Source: an uncultured Verrucomicrobiota bacterium (GTDB lineage Bacteria > Verrucomicrobiota > Kiritimatiellia > RFP12 > UBA3636). From it: a stretch of DNA of 10,209 bases. The notes beneath the pieces are model-generated. The model saw only the letters and a program-made list of their open reading frames with translations, had not been told where the DNA came from and did not search any database. Location of the stretch: positions 1 through 10,209 of the forward strand of contig CAMOEO010000085.1 of the NCBI GenBank assembly GCA_946612175.1. The letters are read 5' to 3'. A program made the position numbers and the translations under genes. Each line of letters starts with the position of its first letter. The first letter of the stretch is position 1. Of the stretch, positions 1 to 6,562 are shown in pieces.

Positions 1-312
1 GGGCGGGAAGACGGAGGCCGTGCGACGGCGCCGCAGTGCGCGGCGGCGGCGGGCGTCCGCGGCAAGGGCGCGCGCCCGACCGCGGGCCTGGGCGCGGGAA
101 AGGAGGTGGCCGAGGCCGAGCCCAAGGCCGGAGAGCGCAAGGAGACCGAGCGTGACGGGCCAACAGAGAACGGCGACTTCGAGAAGGCCGATGGAGAGCA
201 TTCCGTAATAGCGGTCTTCCGTTGCGGAGGAGAACAGACCGGAGGAGAACGCATCCGGCTCGCGGTCGGCGTGCCAGCGGTAGCGGGAGAAGGGGGAACA
301 TCCGTAGGGCAT
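1..312 (-). CDS. Single-pass membrane protein, N-terminal part (runs off left edge)
   Basis: Reading the minus strand from the ATG at 312-310 gives 104 codons with no stop up to base 1, so this is the N-terminal part of a longer gene. The protein begins MPYGCSPFSRYRW, has a charged/polar stretch (DREPDAF, ATEDRYYG), then a long hydrophobic segment at about residues 38-71 rich in Leu, Gly and Val that looks like one transmembrane helix. It is followed by a strongly basic tail (many Arg, residues 75-97). By the positive-inside rule the Arg-rich part should be cytoplasmic. Codon use is natural for this genome (GCC, CTC, CGC), unlike the plus-strand readings here, which are long runs of Arg and Ala. 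A good promoter lies directly upstream and leaves almost no leader. I do not recognise the family and assign no function. Confidence 0.66.
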   Translation of the reverse strand, partial: MPYGCSPFSRYRWHADREPDAFSSGLFSSATEDRYYGMLSIGLLEVAVLCWPVTLGLLALSGLGLGLGHLLSRAQARGRARALAADARRRRALRRRRTASVFPP

Positions 313-318
313 AAGGGA

Positions 319-348
319 AAGATAGCACAGACGTCGGGGAGAAAGCAA
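319..348 (-). promoter_or_regulatory. Promoter of the left-edge membrane protein gene
   Basis: On the minus strand TTGCTT (348-343) is separated by 18 bases from TATCTT (324-319), which is preceded by TGC as in the other promoters of this window. Only 6 bases separate the -10 box from the ATG at 312, so the transcript should start at or within a base or two of the start codon. Confidence 0.5.
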
Positions 349-415
349 GTACAAAAATAAATATTGAAATGACAAATTAAAAATCGAAAGAACTTGGTTT
401 TCAAGAACGGGATGC

Positions 416-437
416 GGCTGCCGCGATCGCGGCAGCC
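416..437. repeat. Perfect 22-bp palindrome between the two minus-strand genes
   Basis: Bases 416-437 are exactly self-complementary (11+11, centred on GATC within GCGATCGC). They lie in the 202-base gap between the end of cca (515) and the start of the next minus-strand gene (312). As RNA the sequence could fold with a small loop. No U-run follows directly on either strand; the nearest T-rich stretch on the minus strand is about 35 bases further on. It is therefore a weak candidate for a factor-independent terminator of cca and may equally be a protein-binding palindrome. The rest of the gap is AT-rich (about 355-400) and shows no gene. Confidence 0.5.
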
Positions 438-514
438 AGTCGCGGAGAACAGCGCCCGCCAGTTTGGGTGCTCTCCCTGCCCGCGCGGCTAGCTTAGGGC
501 GCGGCGCGGCGGGC

Positions 515-1963
515 TCAGGGTGCGGCGCGGCGGGCGAGGAGGGCGTCGAGGAACGCGGCGCCCGTGGCGGGATCGCGGATCTCGCCCGCGAGCTGCGCCT
601 CGTAGCAGGCGTCGAGGATCGGCCCGTAGTCCGGGCCGGGCGGGAGCTTGCGCGCGACGAGGTCGCGGCCGCGGACGATCGGCGGCGGCGGGGCGCGGTC
701 GACCGCGAGCGCGGCGCAGCGCGCCCGGTACGCGGCGACGATCTCCAGCGAGCGGTGCGCGGCGGGGTCGGAGCCCGCCGCCGCCGTGGCGCGGACGTCG
801 CATTCGACGACGTCCGCCAGCAGGTCGGGGCGCCCGACCTGGACGGCGAGGCGGCGGAAGGCGCGGTCGCCCGCGCCGGAGAGGACGAGCGCGACGGGAC
901 GCATGTGGGCGACGACGAGGCGCTCCACGAGGTCGGCGAACTTCGGGCGGTTCCAGAGGCGCAGGACGAAGGCGCGCGCGGGGGCGGCGCCGAGGTTCTC
1001 GTGGTCGTAGGCGTGCCAGCGGCCGTCTTCGCCGCGCGCGGTCGCGGCGGGCTTGCCCAGGTCGTGGCAGAGCGCCGCGACGGCGACGGCGAGGAGGTCC
1101 TCGCGGTCGGGGGCGGGGTCGCGCGGCGCGGCGGCGCGCATGGCGGCCGCGGCGTCGAGGGCGAGTAGCGTGTGCGTCCAGACGTCGCCCTCCGGATGGA
1201 AGACGGGGTCCTGCGGGCAGCCGGGCAGGGCGGCGAGCTCGGGATAGAAGCGCAGCCAGCCGCAGTCGCGGAGGAACCGGAGGCCGCGGGAGGGCGCGCT
1301 CCCCTGGAGCAGGAGCTTCTCCCACTCGCCCGCGAGGCGCTCGCGGGGGAGGGCGTCCTGCGTCATCGTCGCGCAGATCGCCACGAGCTCCGGCGCGGGC
1401 GAGAGGAACGGGAATCGGGAGAGGAACTGCATCCCGCGGAGGACGCGCAGCGGGTCCTCCGCGAAGTGCTCCGAGACGTGGCGCAGGACGCCGTCGCGCA
1501 GGTCGGGGATGCCGCCGTGGGGGTCGAGCGGCTCGAGCGTGAGGGGGTCGGCCATCACGGCGTTGACGGTGAAGTCGCGGCGCGCGGCGGCCTCGGCGGG
1601 GGAAAGCTCCGGATCGGCCGCGATCGCGAAGTCCCGGTGGCCTTCGCCGAGCCGGTTCTCGCGGCGGGGAAGGGCGATGTCGATATCGTGGTGGCGAAGT
1701 TTGACGACGCCGAACGACGCGCCGACCTTGTCCAGCGGCCAGCGCTCCGCGAGCGCGGCCTCGAGGCGGCCGGGGGCGACGCCATAGACCTCGAGGTCGA
1801 AGTCGTGGCAGGGGCGCCGCAGCAGCGCGTCGCGGACGCATCCGCCGACGAGCCACGCGCGGCCGCCGAGGCGGCGGACGAGCCCCGCGACCTCGCGGGC
1901 GAGCGCGAGGTCGGGCACGTCATCGCGCCGCAGCGCGGAAAGCCGGAGATCGATGTCGTTCAT
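515..1963 (-). CDS. cca: CCA tRNA nucleotidyltransferase / poly(A) polymerase family, with HD domain
   Basis: This enzyme adds or repairs the 3' CCA of tRNAs in the cytoplasm without a template, using CTP and ATP. The 482-residue protein has the class II nucleotidyltransferase head: LVGGCVRD (residues 38-45), the metal-binding pair D54-x-D56 in HDFDLEVYG, RRDFTVNA (128-135) and the EDPLRVLRG signature (169-177). A C-terminal HD phosphohydrolase-like part follows: H256-PEGDVWTHT and LCHDLGKP with H300-D301. The head-plus-HD layout resembles the multifunctional bacterial Cca enzymes, although sequence alone does not separate CCA-adding from A-adding or poly(A) activity. I chose the ATG at 1963. 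An upstream in-frame GTG at 1987 would lie inside the promoter, and the -10 box leaves only a short leader before 1963. There is no clear Shine-Dalgarno. The gene is divergent from the glycosyltransferase operon and seems functionally unrelated to it. Confidence 0.93.
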   Translation of the reverse strand: MNDIDLRLSALRRDDVPDLALAREVAGLVRRLGGRAWLVGGCVRDALLRRPCHDFDLEVYGVAPGRLEAALAERWPLDKVGASFGVVKLRHHDIDIALPRRENRLGEGHRDFAIAADPELSPAEAAARRDFTVNAVMADPLTLEPLDPHGGIPDLRDGVLRHVSEHFAEDPLRVLRGMQFLSRFPFLSPAPELVAICATMTQDALPRERLAGEWEKLLLQGSAPSRGLRFLRDCGWLRFYPELAALPGCPQDPVFHPEGDVWTHTLLALDAAAAMRAAAPRDPAPDREDLLAVAVAALCHDLGKPAATARGEDGRWHAYDHENLGAAPARAFVLRLWNRPKFADLVERLVVAHMRPVALVLSGAGDRAFRRLAVQVGRPDLLADVVECDVRATAAAGSDPAAHRSLEIVAAYRARCAALAVDRAPPPPIVRGRDLVARKLPPGPDYGPILDACYEAQLAGEIRDPATGAAFLDALLARRAAP

Positions 1964-1977
1964 GGCAAAGGGGGAGG

Positions 1978-2006
1978 AGAATGGCACATTTCCCCCGCGC
2001 CGTCAA
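1978..2006 (-). promoter_or_regulatory. cca promoter
   Basis: On the minus strand a near-consensus TTGACG (2006-2001) is followed after 17 bases by CATTCT (1983-1978), preceded by TGC (extended -10). The box ends 14 bases before the ATG at 1963, giving a predicted leader of only about 7 bases. The first base of the -10 is C where T is usual, but the -35, the spacing and the TGC extension all fit. Confidence 0.55.
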
Positions 2007-2025
2007 CCCCGTCGCACGAAAAGTC

Positions 2026-2054
2026 TGGCGGAACGGGGCGTCTTCGGCTAGAAT
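2026..2054 (+). promoter_or_regulatory. Promoter of the glycosyltransferase operon
   Basis: TAGAAT at 2049-2054 is preceded by GGC, with a weak -35 (TGGCGG at 2026-2031, spacer 17, or CTGGCG one base further left). It lies back to back with the cca promoter, with about 20 bases between the two -35 boxes. The same TAGAAT box appears ahead of three other transcription units in the window. Confidence 0.55.
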
Positions 2055-2082
2055 GGGCGGCGAAAACCCGCGCGAACCCGCC

Positions 2083-2832
2083 ATGCCCGCCCCCGCCGCA
2101 GACCGCCACCTCGCGATCGTCATCCCCGCCTACGACGAGGAGGCGACGGTCGGCGACGTTGTGCGCGAATGCCGCGCCGCCTTCCCCGGCGCGGCGGTCG
2201 TCGTCGTCTCGGACGGCTCGGCGGACGCCACCGCGGCCCGGGCCCGGGAGGCCGGGGCGCGCGTCCTGGAGCTGCCGTGCAACCTCGGCCTCGGGCCCGC
2301 CGTCCAGGCCGGGCTGCAGTGGGCGCGGGACGGCGGCTTCGCGCGCGTGGCGCGTCTCGACGCGGACGGCCAGCACGTGCCGTCCGAGATCCGGCGGCTG
2401 CTCGCGCGCATGGACGAGACGGGAGCGGACTTCGTGACGGGCTCCCGCTTCCTGCCGGAGTCGGAGTTTGCGGAGGGCTCGACCGCCGCGCGCCGCGCCG
2501 GCAACCGGGCGCTCGCGCGGTTCCTTTCCATCATCTGCCAGGCGCCGGTCACCGACCCCACGTCGGGCATGTGGTGCGCGGACGCGCAGCTCGTCCGCTA
2601 CTTCGCGCACCGCTACCCGGCCGAGTACCCCGAGCCCGAGGCGATGGCGCTGCTGCGCCGTCAGGGGTACTCGATGGCGGAGGCGCCGGTGCGCGTGCTG
2701 CCGCGCCGCGCGGGGCGGTCGCATCTGCGGCCGCTGGGCCTGCCGTACTTCGCGATGCGCGTCGGGCTCGCCCTGCTCGCCGACCGCGTGCGGCCCGTCG
2801 ACCGTCGTTTCGCCAAGGGCTGCAAGCGCTAG
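2083..2832 (+). CDS. Family 2 glycosyltransferase (polyprenyl-phosphate-mannosyltransferase-like)
   Basis: Family 2 enzymes of this sort transfer a sugar from a nucleotide donor, in the closest known relatives to a polyprenyl phosphate at the inner membrane face. The 249-residue protein opens with the GT-A strand AIVIPAYDEEATVG (11-24), has the donor-binding SDGSAD (43-48), the metal-binding D93-x-D95 in LDADGQH, and the TDPTSGMW loop (157-164) typical of DPM1/DPG-synthase-like members. No transmembrane helix is evident, so membrane contact would be through its partner or lipid acceptor. I chose the ATG at 2083. Earlier in-frame starts at 1981 and 2053 lie before or inside the -10 box, and the translation there (rich in Arg and Asn) does not look like family sequence. 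The next gene starts 9 bases after the stop, so the two are almost certainly co-transcribed. Donor and acceptor cannot be read from sequence. Confidence 0.88.
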   Translation: MPAPAADRHLAIVIPAYDEEATVGDVVRECRAAFPGAAVVVVSDGSADATAARAREAGARVLELPCNLGLGPAVQAGLQWARDGGFARVARLDADGQHVPSEIRRLLARMDETGADFVTGSRFLPESEFAEGSTAARRAGNRALARFLSIICQAPVTDPTSGMWCADAQLVRYFAHRYPAEYPEPEAMALLRRQGYSMAEAPVRVLPRRAGRSHLRPLGLPYFAMRVGLALLADRVRPVDRRFAKGCKR

Positions 2833-2841
2833 GGGGCCGCC

Positions 2842-4203
2842 ATGACGGAACGAGACCCCGCCGCCCCCGTGCCGCCGCGCCCCTCCTGCGTGCTCGTCGT
2901 CCACAACCGCTACCGCATCCGCGGAGGCGAGGACAGCGTCTTCGAGGCGGAGTGCCGCCTGCTCGAGGAGGCCGGGATCCGCGTCATCCGGTACGAGAGG
3001 AGCAACGACGACATTCCCGACGGCGGCGGCCCGTTCGCGAAGCTCGGGCTCGCGCTCTGTACGGTCTGGAACCCGCGGACGTACCGCGAGGTGCGGGAGA
3101 TCCTCCGGCGCGAGCGACCGGACGCGATGCACTGCCATAACACCTTTCCGCAGATTTCGCCGTCGGTCTACTACGCTGCCGCGCGCGAGGGGGTCCCGGT
3201 GGTGCAGACGCTCCACAACTACCGCCTCGCCTGCCTCGACGGCTATCTCTTCCGCGACGGACGCGTCTGCGAGCGCTGCCTCGGCCGCGCGCCCCTCCCC
3301 GGCGTCTGCCGCCGCTGCTACCGCGGGTCCCTCTCCGCGTCCGCGACCCTGGCCGCGATGCTCCTCTTCCATCGCCTTCTCGGCACCTGGCGCCGCAAGG
3401 TGACGCGCTACATCGCCCTCACGGACTTCGCAAAGGAGAAGTTCGTGCAGGCGGGCCTGCCGGCTTGCAAGATATCCGTGAAGCCCAACGCCTTCGTCGC
3501 CAGCGACGAAGGCGTTGGGCTTCGGGCTACCGTTGAAAGGTCCGGCGCCTCGGCGCCGGGCCGACAGCAACGCGTTGTCTATGTCGGCCGGCTCTCTTCC
3601 GAGAAGGGCGTCGACGTCCTTCTCCGCGCGTGGGCGCTGCTGCAAAAGGAGGGTGGGGCCGACCAAAACGCGCGTCCGTCCCAAGCGCCGGGCGGGTCGG
3701 GCGCGGCCGCGCCGCGCCACGGTTCCGCCCCAACTTGCAAGATTATCGGCGACGGCCCCGAGCGCGCCGCGCTCGAGGGCCTCGCCGCCGAGCTCGGCAT
3801 CGCGTCTTCCGTCCGCTTCCTCGGCGCCCTTCCGCGCAAGGCGGCCCTTCGCGAACTCGCTGCCTCGGATCTGCTTGTGTTCCCCTCGCTGTGGTACGAG
3901 CAGTTCGCCATTACGCCGCTGGAGGCGATGGCACTAGGGGTTCCGGTCCTTGTTTCCGACGTCGCTCGCTCCGGGACGGTCATCGAGAACGGCGTCACGG
4001 GCCGGTTCTTCCCCTCCGGCGATTCCGCCGCCCTCGCTTCCGCCCTGCGCGATCTTCTCTCCGACCCCGCCGCGCTCCGGCGCATGGGCGACGCCGCCCG
4101 TGCCGCCTTCGAGGCCTCCGACTGCCGCCCGGACCGCAACCTGGCGCGGCTGCTCTCGGTCTACGCGTCATCGCGCGGTGACGGAATACGCAAAGTCAAG
4201 TAA
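2842..4203 (+). CDS. Family 4 glycosyltransferase with Cys-rich loop and two in-frame insertions
   Basis: This is a retaining GT-B glycosyltransferase, probably building a surface polysaccharide or glycolipid in the cytoplasm together with the upstream GT2. In the N-terminal domain are the Gly-rich RGGED (27-31), HCHN (97-100) and a cysteine cluster C131-x11-C143-x2-C146-x9-C156-x2-C159 that looks like a zinc site and is known from a subset of GT4 enzymes. The C-terminal domain has VVYVGRLSSEKG (245-256), KIIGDGPE (300-307) and the donor-binding E353-x7-E361 (EQFAITPLE). At 453 residues it is longer than most members. The excess is in two spots: between KPN (214-216) and the VGRL strand, and between LLQKE (270) and CKIIGDG (299). 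Both are low-complexity in protein and palindromic in DNA. The frame stays open, so the gene is probably active. The start is 9 bases after the GT2 stop, with a G-rich weak Shine-Dalgarno. Confidence 0.9.
   Translation: MTERDPAAPVPPRPSCVLVVHNRYRIRGGEDSVFEAECRLLEEAGIRVIRYERSNDDIPDGGGPFAKLGLALCTVWNPRTYREVREILRRERPDAMHCHNTFPQISPSVYYAAAREGVPVVQTLHNYRLACLDGYLFRDGRVCERCLGRAPLPGVCRRCYRGSLSASATLAAMLLFHRLLGTWRRKVTRYIALTDFAKEKFVQAGLPACKISVKPNAFVASDEGVGLRATVERSGASAPGRQQRVVYVGRLSSEKGVDVLLRAWALLQKEGGADQNARPSQAPGGSGAAAPRHGSAPTCKIIGDGPERAALEGLAAELGIASSVRFLGALPRKAALRELAASDLLVFPSLWYEQFAITPLEAMALGVPVLVSDVARSGTVIENGVTGRFFPSGDSAALASALRDLLSDPAALRRMGDAARAAFEASDCRPDRNLARLLSVYASSRGDGIRKVK
3480..3523. repeat. 20-bp perfect inverted repeat inside the GT4 gene
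   Basis: Bases 3480-3499 are the exact reverse complement of 3504-3523, around the 4-base centre CCAG, whose outer two bases can also pair. The repeat encodes KPNAFVASDEGVGL in frame, where GT4 relatives normally have a short variable linker before the VGRL strand. A coding sequence rarely forms such a perfect hairpin, so this looks like an inserted palindromic element that keeps the frame open, much as Rickettsia palindromic elements do. Membership of a repeat family is inference. Confidence 0.85.
3539..3562. repeat. Second inverted repeat in the GT4 linker
   Basis: CCGGCGCC (3542-3549) and GGCGCCGG (3552-3559) are perfect complements around TC. Allowing one T-G pair, the stem extends to 11 bp (3539-3562). 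It sits 15 bases after the larger palindrome and encodes part of the residue stretch RSGASAPG, so the two may belong to one composite insertion of roughly 70-90 bases. Confidence 0.7.
3649..3732 (+). other. Second low-complexity in-frame insertion in GT4
   Basis: Residues about 270-297 (start EGGADQNARPSQ, end PRHGSAP) interrupt the usual short step between the helix after VGRL (LLRAWALLQ) and the KIIGDGPE strand. The DNA contains the perfect 14-bp palindrome GGCGCGGCCGCGCC and an imperfect stem between about 3670-3683 and 3690-3705. The 10-mer CTTGCAAGAT stands just after this segment (3734-3743) and also just before the first insertion (3464-3473). Calling it an insertion rests on remembered family architecture, not on an alignment. 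Confidence 0.5.
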
Positions 4204-4210
4204 CTTTATC

Positions 4211-4239
4211 TTGCGTAATCTCCTGCGACATGCTAGAAT
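4211..4239 (+). promoter_or_regulatory. Promoter of the AAA+ ATPase gene
   Basis: TTGCGT (4211-4216), a 17-base spacer, and TAGAAT (4234-4239) with an upstream TGC make a complete extended -10 promoter 25 bases before the ATPase ATG. It begins 7 bases after the GT4 stop, so the ATPase is a separate transcription unit. Confidence 0.75.
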
Positions 4240-4264
4240 CCGTCGCCGCAAAAGGACGAAACCC

Positions 4265-5404
4265 ATGAAAAACCCCTTTTTGTTCGGGCCGCCTGTTTCG
4301 GGCGACCAGTTCTATGACCGCGAGGAGCTCGGCCGCGAGCTGTTCCGCGCGGTCGAGAACGGGACGAACGTGCTGCTGTACGGGCCGAGGCGCTACGGCA
4401 AGTCGTCGCTTGTCACCCGCGTCGCGGAGAAGCTCCGGGCGGACGGACATCCGTGCATCTTCTTCGACATGATGAAGGTGAACTCGATGGAGCATTTTCT
4501 TCAGGCGTATGCATCCGCCGCCTTGTCCCTGCAGGGCCGAGCCACGAAGAGCCTGTCCGCGCTCGCCCGCTTCCTCAAGGGGCTCCGGCCGAAACTGACG
4601 ATCGGAGAGACGGGGGAGCCTTCGCTCGAAATGGACTTTTCCGGCGGACCGCCGACGACGAAGACGCTGGAGGACGTCCTCGCCCTTCCCGAATCGATCC
4701 GGACCGGCAGGAAGAACGTCATCGTCGTGTTCGACGAATTCCAGGAAATCGAGCGGCTGTCGTCCGATCTGCCGGCCGAGCGGATCTTCCGCAGCGTCAT
4801 TCAGCGCCAGAAGCACGTGAACTACGTCTATCTCGGAAGCCGGACGCATCTCCTCAAGCGGATGTTCACGGACGCGGCCCGGCCGTTCTACCAATCGGCC
4901 CTCGTGCTCGAAATGGAGAAGCCGCCGCGGGACGAAAGCGTCGCGTTCCTCCGCGACCGGTTCCGCCACGGCGGCATCCAGGCGGACGCCGCCGCGCTGG
5001 AGGCGATCGTCGACGCGTCCGAAAACGTTCCCTACTACCTCCAGGCCCTCGCCTACGAGGCGTTCGAGCAGGCGGATGCCGACGGACGAAAGACGCTTTC
5101 GGCCGCCGACGTTCCGCCTGCGCTCGCGCGATGCATCCGCCGGATGCGCGATTCCTTCGAGACGGTGGTCGAAAACCTGTCCGACAATCAGCGGACGGTC
5201 CTTTCGGCCCTGGCCCGCGAACCGGCGGCCTCCTTCGACACGGCCTACCGGACGCGTCACCGCCTGCCAGTCTACACCAGCATCTCCAGCGCGCTCAAGG
5301 TCCTTGTCTCTAAGGGGCTTGTTGAATCGTCCCGCCGGACGCATCGCCTGGCCGATCCGTTCCTCGCCGTCTGGCTTCGCGAGCCCGTCTGCATCGCGGA
5401 ATAG
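4265..5404 (+). CDS. AAA+ (archaeal-type/STAND-like) ATPase with C-terminal winged helix
   Basis: This 379-residue protein belongs to the stand-alone AAA+ ATPases often called archaeal ATPases (Pfam ATPase_2/AAA_16 type). Visible are the N-terminal entry motif FYDREEL (16-22), Walker A GPRRYGKSS (40-48), Walker B VIVVFDEFQEI (152-162) and a sensor-like YLGSRTHLL (189-197). After a helical lid comes a winged-helix-like region (about 305-373) ending LADPFLAVWLRE, the usual closing block of this family. Members bind ATP and probably DNA or a partner protein, but their cellular role is mostly unknown and they are scattered among genomes in a way that suggests transfer. The ATG at 4265 has a good Shine-Dalgarno (AAAGGA, 4250-4255, 9-base spacing) and its own promoter. 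The longer in-frame reading that starts at 3950 lies inside GT4 and is not real. Codon use matches the host. Confidence 0.88.
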   Translation: MKNPFLFGPPVSGDQFYDREELGRELFRAVENGTNVLLYGPRRYGKSSLVTRVAEKLRADGHPCIFFDMMKVNSMEHFLQAYASAALSLQGRATKSLSALARFLKGLRPKLTIGETGEPSLEMDFSGGPPTTKTLEDVLALPESIRTGRKNVIVVFDEFQEIERLSSDLPAERIFRSVIQRQKHVNYVYLGSRTHLLKRMFTDAARPFYQSALVLEMEKPPRDESVAFLRDRFRHGGIQADAAALEAIVDASENVPYYLQALAYEAFEQADADGRKTLSAADVPPALARCIRRMRDSFETVVENLSDNQRTVLSALAREPAASFDTAYRTRHRLPVYTSISSALKVLVSKGLVESSRRTHRLADPFLAVWLREPVCIAE

Positions 5405-5430
5405 GAGCGCAATGCGAACCGAAGAAACGA

Positions 5431-5459
5431 TTGCTTCCGGTTCCGTCCTCTGCTAGAAT
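5431..5459 (+). promoter_or_regulatory. Promoter of the HAD-like gene
   Basis: TTGCTT (5431-5436), a 17-base spacer, and TAGAAT (5454-5459) with TGC before it. It begins 26 bases after the ATPase stop. Transcription should start near 5466, giving a leader of about 60 bases that contains the duplicated start region. Confidence 0.75.
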
Positions 5460-5467
5460 GAAAGGCG

Positions 5468-5503
5468 ATGACCACTGCACTTAACTGGAGAACGTTTACA
5501 TGA
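5468..5503 (+). CDS. Possible 11-codon leader ORF ahead of the HAD-like gene
   Basis: An ATG at 5468, just after AAAGG and almost at the predicted transcription start, opens MTTALNWRTFT followed by TGA (5501-5503). That stop overlaps the ATG at 5500 as ATGA, the classic arrangement for translational coupling. The second ATG (5500) has its own GGAG (5487-5490) but reads only M-N-I before TAA (5509-5511). Before the 27-bp duplication the leader stop would have overlapped the start of the HAD-like gene itself. Translation of either mini-ORF is not shown. Confidence 0.35.
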   Translation: MTTALNWRTFT

Positions 5504-5537
5504 ACATTTAACTGGAGAACGTTTACATGAACATTTA
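5481..5537 (+). repeat. 27-bp tandem duplication of a ribosome binding site and start codon
   Basis: Bases 5481-5507 are repeated exactly at 5508-5534, and 3 further bases match. Each copy holds CTGGAG, a 9-base gap, and ATGAACATTTA. In the second copy the ATG (5527) opens the HAD-like gene. In the first (5500) the same codons MNI run into a TAA created by the junction. This shows directly that the initiation region was copied head to tail. Confidence 0.97.
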
Positions 5538-6537
5538 CGGAACGAAGACCCGAACGGTTGTTTTCGATATAGATGGCGTTGTGGCGTGTGCACCTGCAAG
5601 GGAGGGCAGGGATCGGGAAGCGCAAGTCGTCAACAATGTCACGTCCCGGTTCGGCGAGGAATTTGTCAAGGCTCATTCGATAGAAATCCAAGGATATCTT
5701 CATTTGCTGTATCCCGGAATCGTCGAATTCATGCGTTGGCTGTTCCGACGCGATGTCAAGATTCATTTCTACAGCACGGGTGCGAGGATCCGCAACGAAG
5801 AACTTGTCCCGAAGATTGTCGGGATGGCACTTGATGGCGAGACAGGTCGTTCAGCAAGTGACGCGCTAAAGGATATCCGCATTGTCTCACGTGAAGACAT
5901 TGCGGAGCAGAAACGGCGCAACGAATGGATTGGCATTCCCGAGTCGACCGTGTATGGTGGCAACTACCACAAGATGCTTTGCCCAGGGATTGTCGATTTC
6001 CGGGGTCTTCCGAACACCCTTTTGATTGATGACGATGCGTCATACATGGCGTTTGGCGAAGAGTACAATTTCGTAGGAGGGAAATACTACGAATTCTTTT
6101 TCGAGGGGAATGCGGACAGGACGTCTCCCTGCACGGACAGCCAGTTCATAGAATTGTGCAGGGTGTTCATGTTTGCGGGCGTTGTCCGCAAGATTTTTGA
6201 CATCGTTGACGAAACGCCTTCGCTGTCCGTCGTCGATGCGTCGGAAATTGTCCAATACGGCCGTGGGCCGGAACGGTACTATCCCGAAGACCATACGTAT
6301 TTTGCCAACATCTACAATGACTTTTCGTTCTACGAAACGGGATTGGAGACTCTTAAGACCGTGAATCCATGCATTGAGTTTCCTCTGCCTGTTCCAGACT
6401 CGTTCCGGAATAAACCGGACCATCCGGCTCGCCGAGCTTCCGATGCGGAGAGGTTTGAGTTGCGCCGTCGCCTGGACGAGGATGTTGCCGAATTTGTGAA
6501 ACGAGCTGCCTGTCTCCGCATGACGGATCAACCTTGA
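5527..6537 (+). CDS. HAD-superfamily-like protein of unknown substrate, lower GC than its surroundings
   Basis: The 336-residue protein starts with the HAD motif I VVFDIDGVV, putting the presumed nucleophile at D14 and the acid at D16. FYSTGARIRNEEL (81-93) fits motif II (S83 or T84), K149 in YHKMLCPG could be the motif III lysine, and NTLLIDDDASYMAF (163-176) fits the acidic motif IV (D168-D170). The order and spacing suit a NIF/NLI-interacting-factor-like or other cap-light HAD phosphatase. The C-terminal 140 residues are rich in aromatic and acidic positions (YYEFFFEGN, ERYYPEDHTYFANIYNDFSFYETG) and I recognise no domain in them. Base composition is near 50% GC by eye, well below its neighbours, and codons such as TTT, GAT and ATT are common, which suggests recent transfer. 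The chosen ATG has GGAG 9 bases upstream. The substrate is unknown. Confidence 0.75.
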   Translation: MNIYGTKTRTVVFDIDGVVACAPAREGRDREAQVVNNVTSRFGEEFVKAHSIEIQGYLHLLYPGIVEFMRWLFRRDVKIHFYSTGARIRNEELVPKIVGMALDGETGRSASDALKDIRIVSREDIAEQKRRNEWIGIPESTVYGGNYHKMLCPGIVDFRGLPNTLLIDDDASYMAFGEEYNFVGGKYYEFFFEGNADRTSPCTDSQFIELCRVFMFAGVVRKIFDIVDETPSLSVVDASEIVQYGRGPERYYPEDHTYFANIYNDFSFYETGLETLKTVNPCIEFPLPVPDSFRNKPDHPARRASDAERFELRRRLDEDVAEFVKRAACLRMTDQP

Positions 6538-6562
6538 CCTGCCCTCCGAAAGGAATCTTCCC

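Noticed and set aside
20..360. Two overlapping plus-strand frames at the left edge
   Set aside because: They are strings of Arg, Ala and Glu caused by high GC. The minus strand here gives a natural protein with a transmembrane segment and a promoter.
464..2437. Long plus-strand and alternate minus-strand frames across cca
   Set aside because: They are shadows of the cca frame in a GC-rich gene: compositionally skewed, no domains, and overlapped fully by a gene with clear motifs.
1960..3720. 586-codon minus-strand frame across the glycosyltransferases
   Set aside because: Antisense shadow of GT2 and GT4. Its apparent similarity to GT4 residues near 3500 (FVAGDEGVGLHG) arises only because that DNA is a perfect palindrome and reads alike on both strands.
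3950..4264. N-terminal extension of the ATPase frame
   Set aside because: It overlaps the conserved C-terminal part of GT4 in another frame, lies upstream of the promoter at 4211-4239, and lacks family similarity.
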